Both the position numbers and the translations under genes were made by a program. Shown here one piece after another: positions 1 through 9,819 of a DNA stretch of 64,000 nucleotides. Under the pieces are notes generated by a model. The model was not told the origin of the DNA, ran no database searches, and saw nothing but the letters and a program-made list of their open reading frames with translations. Numbering within the stretch: position 1 is the first letter of the stretch; every line of letters begins with the position of its first letter. This DNA comes from Gracilibacillus halotolerans (GTDB taxonomy: Bacteria; Bacillota; Bacilli; Bacillales; Amphibacillaceae), in contig NZ_JACHON010000011.1 of NCBI RefSeq assembly GCF_014206945.1, positions 23,858-87,857 on the forward strand, in the 5' to 3' direction.

Positions 1-1250
1 AGCAACGTATTTTTTGATGCAAGGTCTAATGCTGTGTCCGGACTAATGAAATAAGGGGATAAATTTTCATCATTTTTAATTTCTTCCGCTAATCGCTGAA
101 CACTTTGGTCAATATCATTCTCATCCAATACGACATAGCCTTGCTTATCATTTGCTTGAGCAATTTTTAGGACTCCAATAGCCGCTCCAATTGCATCCAT
201 ATCCGGGGATTTATGTCCCATTATTAAAACGTGCTCACTTTCCTTCACTAGCTCTTTCAACGCGTGAGATATGACACGAGCTCGAACCCTCGTACGCTTT
301 TCCATTGGGTTTGTCTTTCCACCGTAAAAACGTACTTTTCCTGTTTCCTCATCTTTAATAACGACTTGGTCACCACCTCGACCAAGAGCTAAATCAAGAC
401 TAGATTGAGTAAGTGTTCCTAATAGTGGTAATTCTGTACTTCCAGAACCAATTCCAATACTTAATGTAAGTGGGACATTTTTATCTGTTATTAACTCTCT
501 CACTTCATCTAAAATCTCAAATTTTGTCTCTTCTAATTTATTGAGTATTTCTCTGTTCATGACAGCTAGGAATCGTTCTTGAGACGTCCTTTTTAGAAAG
601 AAATCATTCTTGTGTGACCAATCATTTAAAATAGACGTCACTTCTGAGTTGATTTGGCTTCGTGCTGTGTCATCCATGTTTTGGGTAATTTCATCATAGT
701 TATCTAAATAAATCGTTCCGAGAACGGGATGTTGGTTATAGTAGAGAAGTTTAAACTGTTCCTTCTCTGTTCGATCGAAAAAGTATAATAAACGATCTTC
801 CTTCTTGTGAAATACTTCAAATACATAGTCTTGAATTCGTACTAGAAAAGTATCTTTATCCTCTTTTATATATGTGGAAATGTCCTCCTGCAGAGAATCG
901 ATTTTGTCACCAACAAGGGTTTCTTCATCCGTTAAATCGTTCATAAAAGGATTTGCCCATTCGACTTCTAATTCTTCACTATATAGAAGAATACCAATCG
1001 GCATACCAAGAAGAGCTTCTTCTCCCACCTTTTTTACTCGATACGAGAGCGTTGAAATATATGCTTCTGTTTCATCTTGTCGCTCTCTCTCTTTCACCAT
1101 ACTGTAATAAAAGGATAAGCCAATCAATACAGCCAAAACAAGCCCAATAATCCAATTAAAATAGATAAGTAATCCAAGCATGAAAAAAGAAATAATATAG
1201 ATAACGAGAATGTGCTTTCCATTTTCAAGCTTATTTAATAAATTTGGCAC
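1..1250 (-). CDS. gdpP: Cyclic-di-AMP phosphodiesterase GdpP, C-terminus outside window
   Basis: Membrane-bound enzyme that hydrolyses c-di-AMP to pApA. The visible part is about 416 residues. It has two N-terminal membrane helices (about 14-50), a PAS-like region, a degenerate GGDEF domain with GRGGDQ near residue 288, and the start of the DHH phosphodiesterase domain with HKSPDMDAIG near 342. The family is about 655 residues long, so roughly the last third lies left of the window. The start is a GTG at 1250, preceded at good spacing by AGGAG. It lies just downstream of yybS on the same strand, as in Bacillus subtilis, and the two are probably co-transcribed. Because the reading frame has no stop inside the window it is easily overlooked. 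Confidence 0.93.
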   Translation of the reverse strand, partial: MPNLLNKLENGKHILVIYIISFFMLGLLIYFNWIIGLVLAVLIGLSFYYSMVKERERQDETEAYISTLSYRVKKVGEEALLGMPIGILLYSEELEVEWANPFMNDLTDEETLVGDKIDSLQEDISTYIKEDKDTFLVRIQDYVFEVFHKKEDRLLYFFDRTEKEQFKLLYYNQHPVLGTIYLDNYDEITQNMDDTARSQINSEVTSILNDWSHKNDFFLKRTSQERFLAVMNREILNKLEETKFEILDEVRELITDKNVPLTLSIGIGSGSTELPLLGTLTQSSLDLALGRGGDQVVIKDEETGKVRFYGGKTNPMEKRTRVRARVISHALKELVKESEHVLIMGHKSPDMDAIGAAIGVLKIAQANDKQGYVVLDENDIDQSVQRLAEEIKNDENLSPYFISPDTALDLASKNTL

Positions 1251-1277
1251 GATTGTCAGCTCCTAACTAAAACCTCG

Positions 1278-2210
1278 TTACTTTGCCATCCTTTTCTTCA
1301 AATCAAATCCTACATCAATTATACCTAAGATTCGCAGCAAATAAAGACCAAGGAAAGGGAAAAATAGAAGAATGATGATGGCAACTATTGGTAATGCTTT
1401 CGAGCCTTTCTTCAGATGATTATAGAAGAAAATAAACGATAGCCCTTGTATTGCTAATAATATTCCCGCTAAATTCGAAACGTTCACCAAAATAGTGGCC
1501 ATTGAATGGTTTGGATCGTTCAAACCAAATAACCCTAGCACTAGGACAATGAAATAAATCCAAAGCACAATTTTTGGTAAACGGAAGTCTTTAAATGGTG
1601 GAAAGCGGTACGAATTTCCCGCTTCTCGGTTCATCCATTTATAGGATAGCCATTGTACGACTAATGCTATAACCATGGATATAACTACCATGCCTACTGG
1701 AATCAATTGAAGGAGTGCCATCATTTGTTCCTTGAGAGTTAGCATTTCTTCTGGTGAAAGACTACCAACACCGACACTATCCATAAATTGTCGTGTCATT
1801 TCTAACGATTCGTCTATCGTTCGTGTTATTTCCTCTGTTATAGAAAAAGGAAGCAATAACTCTAAAAATACATATGTCGCTACCATACTTAGAAACAGTC
1901 CAACAGTACCATTTGCCCATACTTCATATGGATGTCGCTCTTTCTTTAAGGGATAACCAATAAAACAGCCCGCTAATATTGCCATTAATGAAATTGGCAG
2001 AGCAGGAAAGATTACGAGAGATAAAAGGGTTATAATGGTGATACCAATCATCACCCATTTTGTCTCCCAATTTTTCCACCATAAAATGATCGGTATTGGT
2101 AAGAGAAATACCGTTATAATATGAAGAACAGGAATGAAAGCAGTTAACAGAAACATTCCTATATATGCAATTAAATAATAGATAAATGTTTTATCTATGG
2201 CTTGTCGCAT
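1278..2210 (-). CDS. yybS: YybS family membrane protein (DUF2232)
   Basis: Integral membrane protein of 310 residues with about eight hydrophobic segments and very few polar stretches, typical of the DUF2232/YybS family. The molecular function of the family is not established to my knowledge. It sits 27 bp upstream of gdpP on the same strand, the conserved yybS-yybT arrangement. The ATG is preceded by a GGGTG-type ribosome binding site. A hairpin lies further upstream at 2262-2286. Confidence 0.88.
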   Translation of the reverse strand: MRQAIDKTFIYYLIAYIGMFLLTAFIPVLHIITVFLLPIPIILWWKNWETKWVMIGITIITLLSLVIFPALPISLMAILAGCFIGYPLKKERHPYEVWANGTVGLFLSMVATYVFLELLLPFSITEEITRTIDESLEMTRQFMDSVGVGSLSPEEMLTLKEQMMALLQLIPVGMVVISMVIALVVQWLSYKWMNREAGNSYRFPPFKDFRLPKIVLWIYFIVLVLGLFGLNDPNHSMATILVNVSNLAGILLAIQGLSFIFFYNHLKKGSKALPIVAIIILLFFPFLGLYLLRILGIIDVGFDLKKRMAK

Positions 2211-2261
2211 TTTTCACCCACCTATCAGTTACGAAAATCGCCATTATCCATGAGATTCGGA

Positions 2262-2286
2262 AAGCACAGCTATGTTCGCTGTGCTT
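2262..2286. other. Hairpin upstream of yybS
   Basis: AAGCACAGC and GCTGTGCTT form a perfect 9-bp stem with a 7-base loop. On the plus strand a T-rich tail (GTTCTATTTT) follows, but no plus-strand gene ends nearby. Its role is uncertain. It may be a terminator or a leader structure for yybS-gdpP. Confidence 0.4.
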
Positions 2287-2446
2287 GTTCTATTTTCCTA
2301 TCATTTATATTGGAGACTTTATAAAATTATTATAAACGATTGCTATAAGTGCTACAAATTAAATACTTTTTTCATAGCTATACCCTCTACCTTAAATTCT
2401 GTATAATGATAAGAGAGATGTATCGGGTTTCAAGAGGAGGAATAGT

Positions 2447-3241
2447 ATGATAAAAACAATTATATTTGATTTAGACGACACCCTATTGTGGGACAAAAAA
2501 AGTGTAAAGGAAGCTTTTGCGGCTACTTGTCGTATTGCTGCTGAAAAATATAATCAGGTCGATCCTGAAAAGCTTGAGGAAGAAGTACGAAAAGCAGCTA
2601 GAGACTTATATGAAGGTTATGAAACCTATGAGTTTACGAAAATGATCGGCATCAACCCATTTGAAGGATTATGGGGTAATTTCTTAGATGATCATGAGAA
2701 CTTTAAGAAAATGGCTGCCATCGTCCCTACCTATCGTCGTGAAGCTTGGACAAATGGCTTAAAGCAAGTTGGTATTAATGATGATGAATTGGGTGCATAC
2801 TTAGCTGAGGAGTTTCCAAAGAAAAGAAAAGAAAGTCCGTTTGTTTATGAGGAAACATTCGCATTATTGGAAACATTACAATCCGATTTTCAATTAATTA
2901 TGCTGACGAATGGTTCGCCTGATTTACAAAATACGAAGTTGACGATAACTCCAGAATTGCGACCATTCTTTGATCATATTGTAATTTCTGGTGACTTTGG
3001 TAAAGGGAAGCCGGATCCAAGTATCTTCCACCACGTATTAGAAACAGCTGATATAGAGGCTCATGAAGCAATTATGGTTGGAGATAACTTAATGACCGAT
3101 ATTCTAGGTGCTAACCGTACAGGCATTACGAGTGTATGGATTAACCGTGAAGGGCAGAAAGCTAGTGATGTTCAGCCTACATATGAAATTAACCATTTAG
3201 AACAATTATATGATTTATTAAAGGAATTAAATAATGCTTAA
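2447..3241 (+). CDS. HAD superfamily hydrolase
   Basis: Predicted phosphatase of the haloacid dehalogenase superfamily, 264 residues. All four motifs are present: DLDDT at residues 8-12 (nucleophile and acid/base Asp), TNGSP (motif II), the lysine in GKGKPDPS (motif III) and VGDNLMTDI (motif IV). The helical cap inserted after motif I places it in subfamily IA, with nucleotidases and phosphoglycolate-phosphatase-like enzymes. The substrate cannot be told from sequence. An AGAGGAGGAA ribosome binding site precedes the ATG. It is a single plus-strand gene among minus-strand genes and converges on serA across a shared terminator. Confidence 0.85.
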   Translation: MIKTIIFDLDDTLLWDKKSVKEAFAATCRIAAEKYNQVDPEKLEEEVRKAARDLYEGYETYEFTKMIGINPFEGLWGNFLDDHENFKKMAAIVPTYRREAWTNGLKQVGINDDELGAYLAEEFPKKRKESPFVYEETFALLETLQSDFQLIMLTNGSPDLQNTKLTITPELRPFFDHIVISGDFGKGKPDPSIFHHVLETADIEAHEAIMVGDNLMTDILGANRTGITSVWINREGQKASDVQPTYEINHLEQLYDLLKELNNA

Positions 3242-3247
3242 GATAGG

Positions 3248-3290
3248 AAACCCGCTCCTGATACAGTCTCAAGAGCGGGTTTAAATGTTT
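3248..3290. terminator. Bidirectional terminator between HAD gene and serA
   Basis: AAACCCGCTC (3248-3257) and GAGCGGGTTT (3273-3282) form a perfect 10-bp stem. Short T/A-rich flanks on both sides let it serve both convergent genes. Confidence 0.8.
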
Positions 3291-3292
3291 TA

Positions 3293-4879
3293 TTATAGTT
3301 CAATTGCTACGACATTATTAATTTCTGTAATTTGATTTAATTGCTCTAGCTCTTCCTTCTCTAGTTGTTTATCTACTGAGATTATCATCATCGCATTGCC
3401 ACCTACATCAGAACGTCCTACTTGCATGGATGCAATGTTAATATCATTTTCTGCAAACGCGTTACCAACTTTTCCAATTACACCTGGTCGGTCATTATGG
3501 CTAATAAACACAAGATAACCTTCTGGTACGACGTCTACACTGTAGTTGTCTACCTGTACGATACGTGCACCTAATCCATTTAATAGTGTACCCGCAACTG
3601 TACGTGTTCCATGTTTCGTTTTCACTTCTACCTTCAATAGATTCGTAAACCCTTTTGTAGAAGAAGTACGGTTTTCGTTAACATGAATTCCACGCTTTTC
3701 TGCTAAGTAAGAAGCATTTACATCATTCACGTGGTCGCCTAAGTGACGCTTTAATAGACCTTTAATCGTATTACGTGTAAGAGGAGCAACTTCTAATTCT
3801 GTCAATTCACCAGAATAAGAAATATTAATTTCCTCTGCGGTACCTTCCGTAACGTGGGTTAAGAATGTACCAAGTTTTTCGGATAAATGGAAATATGGTT
3901 CAATTTTATTCATTACATCTTTTGGTACAGAAGGCAGGTTAACTGGGTTTTTCACCACTCCTTCTGTTAGATAACGAACAACATCGTGACTCACATCAAT
4001 TGCAACACTTTCTTGCGCCTCTACCGTACTTGCTCCTAGGTGAGGAGTAGCAATTACTTGTGGAAGCTCTAATAAACGGTGATCCGTAGCTGGCTCTTCT
4101 TCGAACACGTCTAAAGCTGCACCTGCTACTTTTCCAGATTGGATAGCATGATATAACGCATCTTCATCAATAATCCCACCACGTGCACAGTTAACGATAC
4201 GTACGCCATCTTTCATCTTTTCAAAAGCTTCTTTATTAATCATGTGCTTTGTCTCTTTAATAAGTGGAGTATGGACTGTGATAAAATCAGAAGCGATAAC
4301 TACATCCTCTACAGAACCATAATCGATACCTAGCTTATCTGCACGCTCTTTCGTTAAGAAAGGATCATATGCAATGACTTTCATACGTTGTCCCTTTGCT
4401 CGATACGCAACCTCTTGACCAATACGACCCATTCCGATTACACCGATTGTTTTACCTTTTAACTCGACACCTACATGCGTTTTGCGGTCCCATTTACCAT
4501 CTTTTAAAGCTGAATATGCTTGAGGGATTTTACGAGCCAATGACATTAGCATAGCAATCGTATGTTCCGCAGCTGAATTCGTATTTCCGTCTGGAGCATT
4601 TACTACAATAACTCCATATTCCGTAGCAGCACTTAGATCGATGTTATCTACTCCGACCCCAGCACGTCCAATTATTTTTAACTTAGAAGCTTTACTAATA
4701 ATATCTCTTGTCACTTTTGTCTGACTACGAACGAGTAATGCATCATAATCTCCAATGATGTCGGCAAGTTCGTCTGCGGATAAGTTCGTTTTCACATCTA
4801 CCTCAAGATTCTCTGCTTCTCTTAACGGTTGAATTCCCTCTTCACTTAACGGATCACTTATTAGTACTTTATATGCCAT
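3293..4879 (-). CDS. serA: D-3-phosphoglycerate dehydrogenase
   Basis: First enzyme of serine biosynthesis: oxidises 3-phosphoglycerate to 3-phosphohydroxypyruvate with NAD. It has 528 residues, the long form. The NAD-binding motif GMGRIG is near residue 149. The catalytic Arg is in NCARGG, the Glu in DVFEEEP and the His in TPHLGAS. An intervening domain follows, then a C-terminal ACT domain (about 455-528, PGVIGKVG) of the kind that mediates serine feedback. It appears to be monocistronic. I saw no T-box or other riboswitch in the upstream 150 bp. Confidence 0.97.
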   Translation of the reverse strand: MAYKVLISDPLSEEGIQPLREAENLEVDVKTNLSADELADIIGDYDALLVRSQTKVTRDIISKASKLKIIGRAGVGVDNIDLSAATEYGVIVVNAPDGNTNSAAEHTIAMLMSLARKIPQAYSALKDGKWDRKTHVGVELKGKTIGVIGMGRIGQEVAYRAKGQRMKVIAYDPFLTKERADKLGIDYGSVEDVVIASDFITVHTPLIKETKHMINKEAFEKMKDGVRIVNCARGGIIDEDALYHAIQSGKVAGAALDVFEEEPATDHRLLELPQVIATPHLGASTVEAQESVAIDVSHDVVRYLTEGVVKNPVNLPSVPKDVMNKIEPYFHLSEKLGTFLTHVTEGTAEEINISYSGELTELEVAPLTRNTIKGLLKRHLGDHVNDVNASYLAEKRGIHVNENRTSSTKGFTNLLKVEVKTKHGTRTVAGTLLNGLGARIVQVDNYSVDVVPEGYLVFISHNDRPGVIGKVGNAFAENDINIASMQVGRSDVGGNAMMIISVDKQLEKEELEQLNQITEINNVVAIEL

Positions 4880-5862
4880 GATTGTCCCTCCATATATTCT
4901 CTATTTTTATATATTGTTTTAATCTTTGTGAAACATTTCACTTATTTAAAACCTTTTACATTGATTATGTTGTTATTATAGCACTTTTCTTTTCAAGTAA
5001 CAGCCATTTTATAAAAAATTCTGAAAGTTTCGTATTTACTCTTACCTAAGATGAACCATTTATAAATTTGATGATGATATTTTGCTTATACATTATAATA
5101 ATCGATAATTTGTTCAGAAGTCAAGAACGTTTTGTTACCTCTAATCACTTATTAATCGTGTTTTAAGTTTATTAGTGATGTATTAACCCTATATATTGGT
5201 AATTTATATTATAAGATACGAACATTATTGTTTTCTAGCGAAGTTTGTATAGTGAACCTGTAGTTCTTAATACTGTCACGTATCGTGTATTATTCTAAAT
5301 CGATTATATATAAAATGAAAAGAAAGCCCCCCACATAGTTTCATCACTGATAACCAAATCTTCTACTATGCTGTCTACAACCGTATTACGAGCTTAAATT
5401 GTGTATACAACCGTGTCGCCTACTTCAAACGTTTCTTTACCTTCTTCTACTAAAAACAATTAAAGTTTTTAGCAAAGTATGATAAATAGTAATTAAGTTA
5501 TATTATTTTTAGTAATTATGTATAATATCACATCCATTAAATACCATGTTTTATATTAAAATCATTGGAAGAGTGATTAATATATAAGGTGTGGGTTACT
5601 ACTATGTTTGAGGTTTAATGAGCGATAAGCTAAGTAGGTTTTAATATAGATGTCTAACTTGAATGAATTGGGTTGTCATAACAGGAAGAGTGTATAAAAG
5701 TCTTGTTATTGGGATGGATGAAAACTCTTTATATTAAGGGGATTATACAATGGAGCTAATTTTATTCGGCAAAACGGAACATTAGTCGGTTCTATCCTAT
5801 TACGTTTAAATTTTTGAGTTACTTTTTATATAATAAGATATGTATCTGCGATTATAAAAAAA
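4880..5862. other. Gene-poor AT-rich intergenic region
   Basis: Nearly 1 kb without an intact gene, unusual for this compact neighbourhood. It is strongly AT-rich. The only recognisable content is the surface-protein remnant at 5310-5457 and the rpsR terminator at its right edge. Other short open frames (for example around 5730-5820) show no family I recognise. Confidence 0.6.
5310..5457 (-). pseudogene. Remnant of a DUF11-repeat surface protein
   Basis: On the minus strand about 40 codons read VEEGKETFEVGDTVVYTI, then a TAA stop, then ARNTVVDSIVEDLVISDE. This is the typical pattern of DUF11 / isopeptide-forming repeat domains in cell-wall adhesins: 'VGDTVxYTIxxxNT', then 'VxDxVxxDxLPEG'. 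The stop sits where related domains often have Gln, so a single CAA to TAA change would explain it. Similarity ends abruptly on both sides, with stops in the flanks. I read it as a decayed fragment of a once larger gene. Recognition is by motif only. Confidence 0.5.
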
Positions 5863-5903
5863 CCTCAAAGTTATATGAGTATTAACTCGAAATAACTTTG
5901 AGG
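5856..5903 (-). terminator. Terminator of the rpsF-ssb-rpsR operon
   Basis: Read on the minus strand, CCTCAAAGTTAT and ATAACTTTGAGG form a perfect 12-bp stem followed by a run of six T. It begins 10 bp after the rpsR stop. Confidence 0.9.
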
Positions 5904-5912
5904 TGATTTTTA

Positions 5913-6146
5913 TTATTCACTTACGTAAGGTAATAACGCCATTGTACGAGCGCGTTTGATAGCTTTTGTAAGTTTACGTTGGTATTTTGCAGAAGTTCCA
6001 GTTACACGACGAGGAAGAATTTTTCCACGCTCAGAAACGAAACGTCTTAGCAAATCAACATCTTTATAGTCGATATGTGTAATGCCATTCGCAGTAAAGA
6101 AACATACTTTACGACGTTTTGCACGGCCACGACGAGCTGCTGCCAT
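5913..6146 (-). CDS. rpsR: 30S ribosomal protein S18
   Basis: Small-subunit protein that binds next to S6 on the 16S platform. It has 77 residues, very basic at the N-terminus ([12 protein letters not shown]), with the conserved core [17 protein letters not shown] and LPRRVTG. Length and sequence are standard for Firmicutes. A strong AGGAGGG site precedes the ATG. It is the third gene of the rpsF-ssb-rpsR operon and is closed by the terminator immediately downstream. Confidence 0.98.
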   Translation of the reverse strand: MAAARRGRAKRRKVCFFTANGITHIDYKDVDLLRRFVSERGKILPRRVTGTSAKYQRKLTKAIKRARTMALLPYVSE

Positions 6147-6199
6147 TCGTATACCCTCCTTTATTTATATATTCCTATATAAAAATATCAATTTTAAAT

Positions 6200-6709
6200 T
6201 TAGAATGGTAAATCATCATCTGAAATATCAATAGGTTCTCCACTATCTTGGAATGGATTATCCTGATTTCCTTGATTACTATTCCCTTGATTTTGATTAC
6301 CTTGGTTCGAATAAGGTTGTTGGTTCTGATTTTGATTATACCCCTGTGCACCTTGAGAAGAAGGCTGTCCACCGCCACCGCTTGGTGAACCTTTTGATTC
6401 TAGGAATTGTACAGAATCTGCTACAACTTCCGTAATATATACTCGTTTACCTTCTGGATCATCGTAACTTCGTGTTTGAATACGACCATCTACACCAATT
6501 AAGCTACCTTTTTTCATAAAGTTCGCTAAATTTTCTGCTGGTCTTCTCCAAATAACACAGTTTATAAAATCCGCCTCTCGTTCTCCTTGTTGGTTTGAGA
6601 AAGGACGATTGACTGCAATATTAAAATTGGCTACTGCTACCCCGCTGGGTGTGTAGCGTAAGTCAGGATCTCTTGTTAATCTACCAACTAAAACAACTCG
6701 ATTTAGCAT
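6200..6709 (-). CDS. ssb: Single-stranded DNA-binding protein
   Basis: Coats single-stranded DNA during replication, repair and recombination. The OB fold covers residues 1-105 ([15 protein letters not shown] at the start). A Gly/Gln/Asn-rich flexible linker follows, then the acidic tip DISDDDLPF that docks partner proteins. The ATG at 6709 is chosen over a GTG nine bases upstream because that GTG lies inside the ribosome binding site (GGGAG). This gives 169 residues. It lies between rpsF and rpsR, the conserved order. The linker is built of near-repeats of the NQ(G)N type. Confidence 0.97.
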   Translation of the reverse strand: MLNRVVLVGRLTRDPDLRYTPSGVAVANFNIAVNRPFSNQQGEREADFINCVIWRRPAENLANFMKKGSLIGVDGRIQTRSYDDPEGKRVYITEVVADSVQFLESKGSPSGGGGQPSSQGAQGYNQNQNQQPYSNQGNQNQGNSNQGNQDNPFQDSGEPIDISDDDLPF

Positions 6710-6727
6710 CAGAACCACTCCCTACAA

Positions 6728-7018
6728 TTATTGGTCATCTTCGCGAATTGCCATATGACGAATAACGTCTTTAGAGAATCCAGCTTGACGATTAAATTCG
6801 TTGATCGCTCGCTCATCTCCGGCAAAGTTAATTAATACGTAGTAACCATCACGATAGTCGTTAATTTCATAAGCAAGACGTTTCTTGCCAATCTCTTCGA
6901 CTTTTTCGATTTCCGCACCATTATCTGTAAGGATATTATTGAATCGCTCCACTAAAGCAGTTTGAGCTTCTTCCTCCATATCTGGGCGGATGATGTACAT
7001 AATTTCGTATTTATTCAT
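6728..7018 (-). CDS. rpsF: 30S ribosomal protein S6
   Basis: 96-residue small-subunit protein, the partner of S18. It begins with [17 protein letters not shown] and contains the conserved [21 protein letters not shown] core. It is the first gene of the rpsF-ssb-rpsR operon, 18 bp upstream of the ssb start. A strong AGGAGG ribosome binding site precedes the ATG. A leader hairpin at 7045-7066 lies close upstream and may be part of the S6:S18 autoregulatory site. Confidence 0.98.
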   Translation of the reverse strand: MNKYEIMYIIRPDMEEEAQTALVERFNNILTDNGAEIEKVEEIGKKRLAYEINDYRDGYYVLINFAGDERAINEFNRQAGFSKDVIRHMAIREDDQ

Positions 7019-7044
7019 CCGTATGCACCTCCTTTTGGTCTGTG

Positions 7045-7066
7045 GCCCTATTCTTTCAAATAGAGC
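7045..7066 (-). promoter_or_regulatory. Hairpin in the rpsF leader, possible S6:S18 site
   Basis: On the minus strand GCTCTATT and AATAGGGC form an 8-bp stem (one G-T pair) with a 6-base loop, 27 bp before the rpsF start codon. In many bacteria S6:S18 represses this operon by binding a leader RNA. I could not confirm the characteristic bulged CCG of that motif, so the identity is tentative. Confidence 0.3.
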
Positions 7067-7146
7067 AAGGAGTAATCATTTTCTATTACTCACAATAATT
7101 CATTATACTGTTTTCACTACATGAAATCAAATATTTTCTTAATAAA

Positions 7147-8247
7147 TTATACATTAAAACGGAAATGCATGACATCTCCATCCTGCACGATGTACTCTTT
7201 ACCTTCTAATCGTACTTTACCTTTCTCACGAGCAACTTGCATCGATCCTGCATCTAGCAAGTCGTCATAGGAAACCGTTTCTGCACGAATGAAGCCTTTT
7301 TCAAAATCGGTATGAATAATACCTGCTGCTTGAGGCGCCTTAATTCCCTTTTTGAATGTCCAAGCACGTACTTCTTGCTCACCAGCTGTAAAGTATGTAG
7401 CAAGACCTAACAATGTATAAGTAGCTTTAATAAGCTGATCTAATCCTGACTCTTTAATACCTAGCTCTTCTAGAAACATTGCTTTTTCTTCACCATCTAG
7501 TTCGGCGATTTCTGATTCAACTTTTGCACTTACTACAATTACCTCAGCTTCATCTTTAGAGGCAAATTCACGAACTAATTGTACGTATTCATTATCTTCT
7601 GTGTCTAATAGCTCGTCCTCTCCTACATTTGCCACATATAACACTTGTTTAGCGGTAAGTAAGTGAAGACCTTTTACTATTTTTTCTTCTTCTTTAGAGA
7701 AGGAAACGGCTCTTGCTGGTTGTTCTTCCTCAAACCCATCTCTAAGCTTTGTTAATACTTCTAATTCGGCCATTGCTTCCTTATCCTTTTGACGCGCCAT
7801 TTTTTCAACACGTTGAATACGTTTCGTTACTGTTTCTAAGTCAGCTAATATTAGCTCTAAGTTAATAGTTTCAATATCCGAGATTGGATCTACTTTACCT
7901 GAAACGTGTGTTATATTATCATCACTAAAGCATCGAACAACATGGCAAATTGCGTCTACTTGTCGTATATGAGAAAGAAATTGGTTCCCCAAACCTTCCC
8001 CCTTACTAGCACCTTTTACAATTCCTGCAATATCTGTAAATTCAAAAGCCGTAGGAACTGTTTTCTTTGGTTTTACTAATTCCGTCAATTTTTGAAGACG
8101 CTCATCTGGCACTTCTACAATACCGACGTTGGGATCTATTGTACAAAATGGATAGTTTGCTGATTCCGCACCTGCTTGTGTAATTGCGTTAAATAATGTG
8201 GATTTACCTACGTTGGGTAAACCTACAATTCCTGCTGTTAAAGCCAT
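7147..8247 (-). CDS. ychF: Redox-regulated ribosome-binding ATPase YchF
   Basis: Universally conserved Obg-family P-loop protein that prefers ATP and associates with ribosomes. G1 is GLPNVGKST near the N-terminus, G3 is DIAGIVKGAS, and a C-terminal TGS domain ends in GDVMHFRFNV. The start is set at the ATG at 8247 (MALTAGIVGLP), preceded by AAGGAGTGG. A longer frame reaching 8301 has no family support. The protein is 366 residues, the usual length. It is monocistronic between rpsF and yyzM. Confidence 0.96.
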   Translation of the reverse strand: MALTAGIVGLPNVGKSTLFNAITQAGAESANYPFCTIDPNVGIVEVPDERLQKLTELVKPKKTVPTAFEFTDIAGIVKGASKGEGLGNQFLSHIRQVDAICHVVRCFSDDNITHVSGKVDPISDIETINLELILADLETVTKRIQRVEKMARQKDKEAMAELEVLTKLRDGFEEEQPARAVSFSKEEEKIVKGLHLLTAKQVLYVANVGEDELLDTEDNEYVQLVREFASKDEAEVIVVSAKVESEIAELDGEEKAMFLEELGIKESGLDQLIKATYTLLGLATYFTAGEQEVRAWTFKKGIKAPQAAGIIHTDFEKGFIRAETVSYDDLLDAGSMQVAREKGKVRLEGKEYIVQDGDVMHFRFNV

Positions 8248-8431
8248 ATTTATCTTCCACTCCTTAAGGATTCCGTTCCTCTGAACGTTCAGTAATTCCA
8301 ATTATAGATTTTGTTAAGACTATTGACAAGAGAGAACAATTCACTTTTCGATGTATATATATTGGTATTAAAGCAGAATTCTTAATCATTTCTTTAATAG
8401 TTGTCGTTATTTCTCTTTGAAAAATTAAAAA

Positions 8432-8447
8432 TGTTTCACGTGGAACA
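8432..8447. promoter_or_regulatory. parS: parS-like site (one mismatch)
   Basis: TGTTTCACGTGGAACA differs at one base from the ParB-binding consensus TGTTTCACGTGAAACA. It lies in the ychF-yyzM gap, about 5.1 kb from the perfect parS at 13568, and would be a second loading site for ParB (or its CTP clamp) near the origin. Confidence 0.85.
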
Positions 8448-8503
8448 TTTTTGTGTAAAAAAATAATGATTCGCTTATAACCTATAGCGAATCTCATTTT
8501 TAC

Positions 8504-8704
8504 CTATTCTTCATTTGCTGATACTAAAACCTTCTTCATCTTTTGTTCGAATCTTCGGCGCGGTAACATAACACTATGACCACAGCCTTCACACTTTATA
8601 CGAATATCCGCACCCATACGAATAACTTTCCATCGATTTTCTCCACATGGATGCGGCTTTTTCATTTCAACAATATCGTTAAGCTGAAATTCTTTACGCT
8701 CCAT
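8504..8704 (-). CDS. yyzM: DUF951 family protein YyzM
   Basis: 66-residue protein of the DUF951 family. It has conserved HPCGENRW and a second Cys pair in CEGCGH, which suggests a small zinc ribbon or nucleic-acid-binding fold. The function of the family is not known to me. In Bacillus subtilis it has the same position between ychF and the parA/parB genes. A ribosome binding site (AGGTGAT) precedes the ATG. Confidence 0.88.
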   Translation of the reverse strand: MERKEFQLNDIVEMKKPHPCGENRWKVIRMGADIRIKCEGCGHSVMLPRRRFEQKMKKVLVSANEE

Positions 8705-8731
8705 CCGATCACCTGCTTTTCGTATTCTGCT

Positions 8732-9754
8732 CTATTCATTATAGCTAAATTTCGTGTAAAAAGGAAATAAGATGATAGCTGCTAGCAAGTATAGATTAAG
8801 AAAACCATATAGTGGATATAACCAGGCAATTAAAGTAGAGAAGCCTAGATTGGTTAATGGTATTAATAAGATTACGAGGATTGCAGCCAACTTACTTAAT
8901 GTTAGCTTTACATAACTTTGTAATCGGGTAACAATACCAAGTGTGGATGAGATGGCTGTTGTAAAAATCGCAAACCATAAAAGAATCGACATAACTATAT
9001 ATGCGTAATTCGGATAATTTTTTAATATCGCAAATAAAGGAATTTCAAACAAAATAATTATTTCGGAAATTTGAATTAAGCTATTGTTATACAAAAGAGT
9101 TACTAATCCTAAGATTGATCCACTTCCAATACTAGCAATAAGAATTTCTTTCTTAGATTGTATCTTATCCCCTACTGCTCCTAACACTGCAAGTATAGAT
9201 AATATGTTTAAAGCAGTAAACGTAAAAGCAGATGACCAATTACTTTGATGATCTAGACTCCAAATAAACGTTAATTGTTCATCTTTTATGAAAACAACTA
9301 AAATAGTAAGAAGCCCAGTAATTAATAGAGGTAAAATAAATGTATTTAAAGAAATTACTCCTTGTACACCTCTAATAAACAAGAGAACAATTATAACAGC
9401 AATAAATAAAATACCTACCCATTTAGAAAGTTTAAATACTTCAAATGTGGCACCACTTCCTGCAATCATAATGGTCGTAACTGAGATTAAGTAAAAAAAG
9501 ATAAGGATATCATAAAATTTTGCAATCTTATCGCCTAATAACGCCTCTAATATCGTTGAATAGTTTGTAGATTGATATCGATAACTAATCGTCATAATTA
9601 GATAGATACAGTATGTAAAGAGGATCGAGAACAATACGATAGCTAGTCCACTTTCATGCCCAAAAAATTGCCATATCTCTCTTCCTGATGCATATCCTGC
9701 ACCAATCATCGTACCAATGATTAAAAACATCCACTTGAAACCAGCTTTCCACAT
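8732..9754 (-). CDS. YkvI-like membrane transporter protein
   Basis: 340-residue integral membrane protein with about ten hydrophobic segments. The N-terminal GTMIGAGYASGREIWQFF matches the YkvI-type family, which is distantly related to the APC/SSS sodium-coupled transporters; the unwound-helix motif GxxIGAGYASG is the key feature. Substrate unknown. It lies between yyzM and a DUF554 gene on the same strand. Codon use and AT content look like the surrounding region. Confidence 0.75.
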   Translation of the reverse strand: MWKAGFKWMFLIIGTMIGAGYASGREIWQFFGHESGLAIVLFSILFTYCIYLIMTISYRYQSTNYSTILEALLGDKIAKFYDILIFFYLISVTTIMIAGSGATFEVFKLSKWVGILFIAVIIVLLFIRGVQGVISLNTFILPLLITGLLTILVVFIKDEQLTFIWSLDHQSNWSSAFTFTALNILSILAVLGAVGDKIQSKKEILIASIGSGSILGLVTLLYNNSLIQISEIIILFEIPLFAILKNYPNYAYIVMSILLWFAIFTTAISSTLGIVTRLQSYVKLTLSKLAAILVILLIPLTNLGFSTLIAWLYPLYGFLNLYLLAAIILFPFYTKFSYNE

Positions 9755-9819
9755 AACAATGCCTCCATGAGACCATTTATATTTATAAATCTTATGCTCA
9801 CGGAGGACAAAGTATGTTT

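Noticed and set aside
5730..5820. Short plus-strand frame reading NFIRQNGTLVGSILL
   Set aside because: Too short, with no start or family I recognise. Possibly another relic but not supportable.
8264..8497. 77-codon minus-strand open frame between ychF and yyzM
   Set aside because: It runs through the parS-like palindrome, has no ribosome binding site and no family resemblance.
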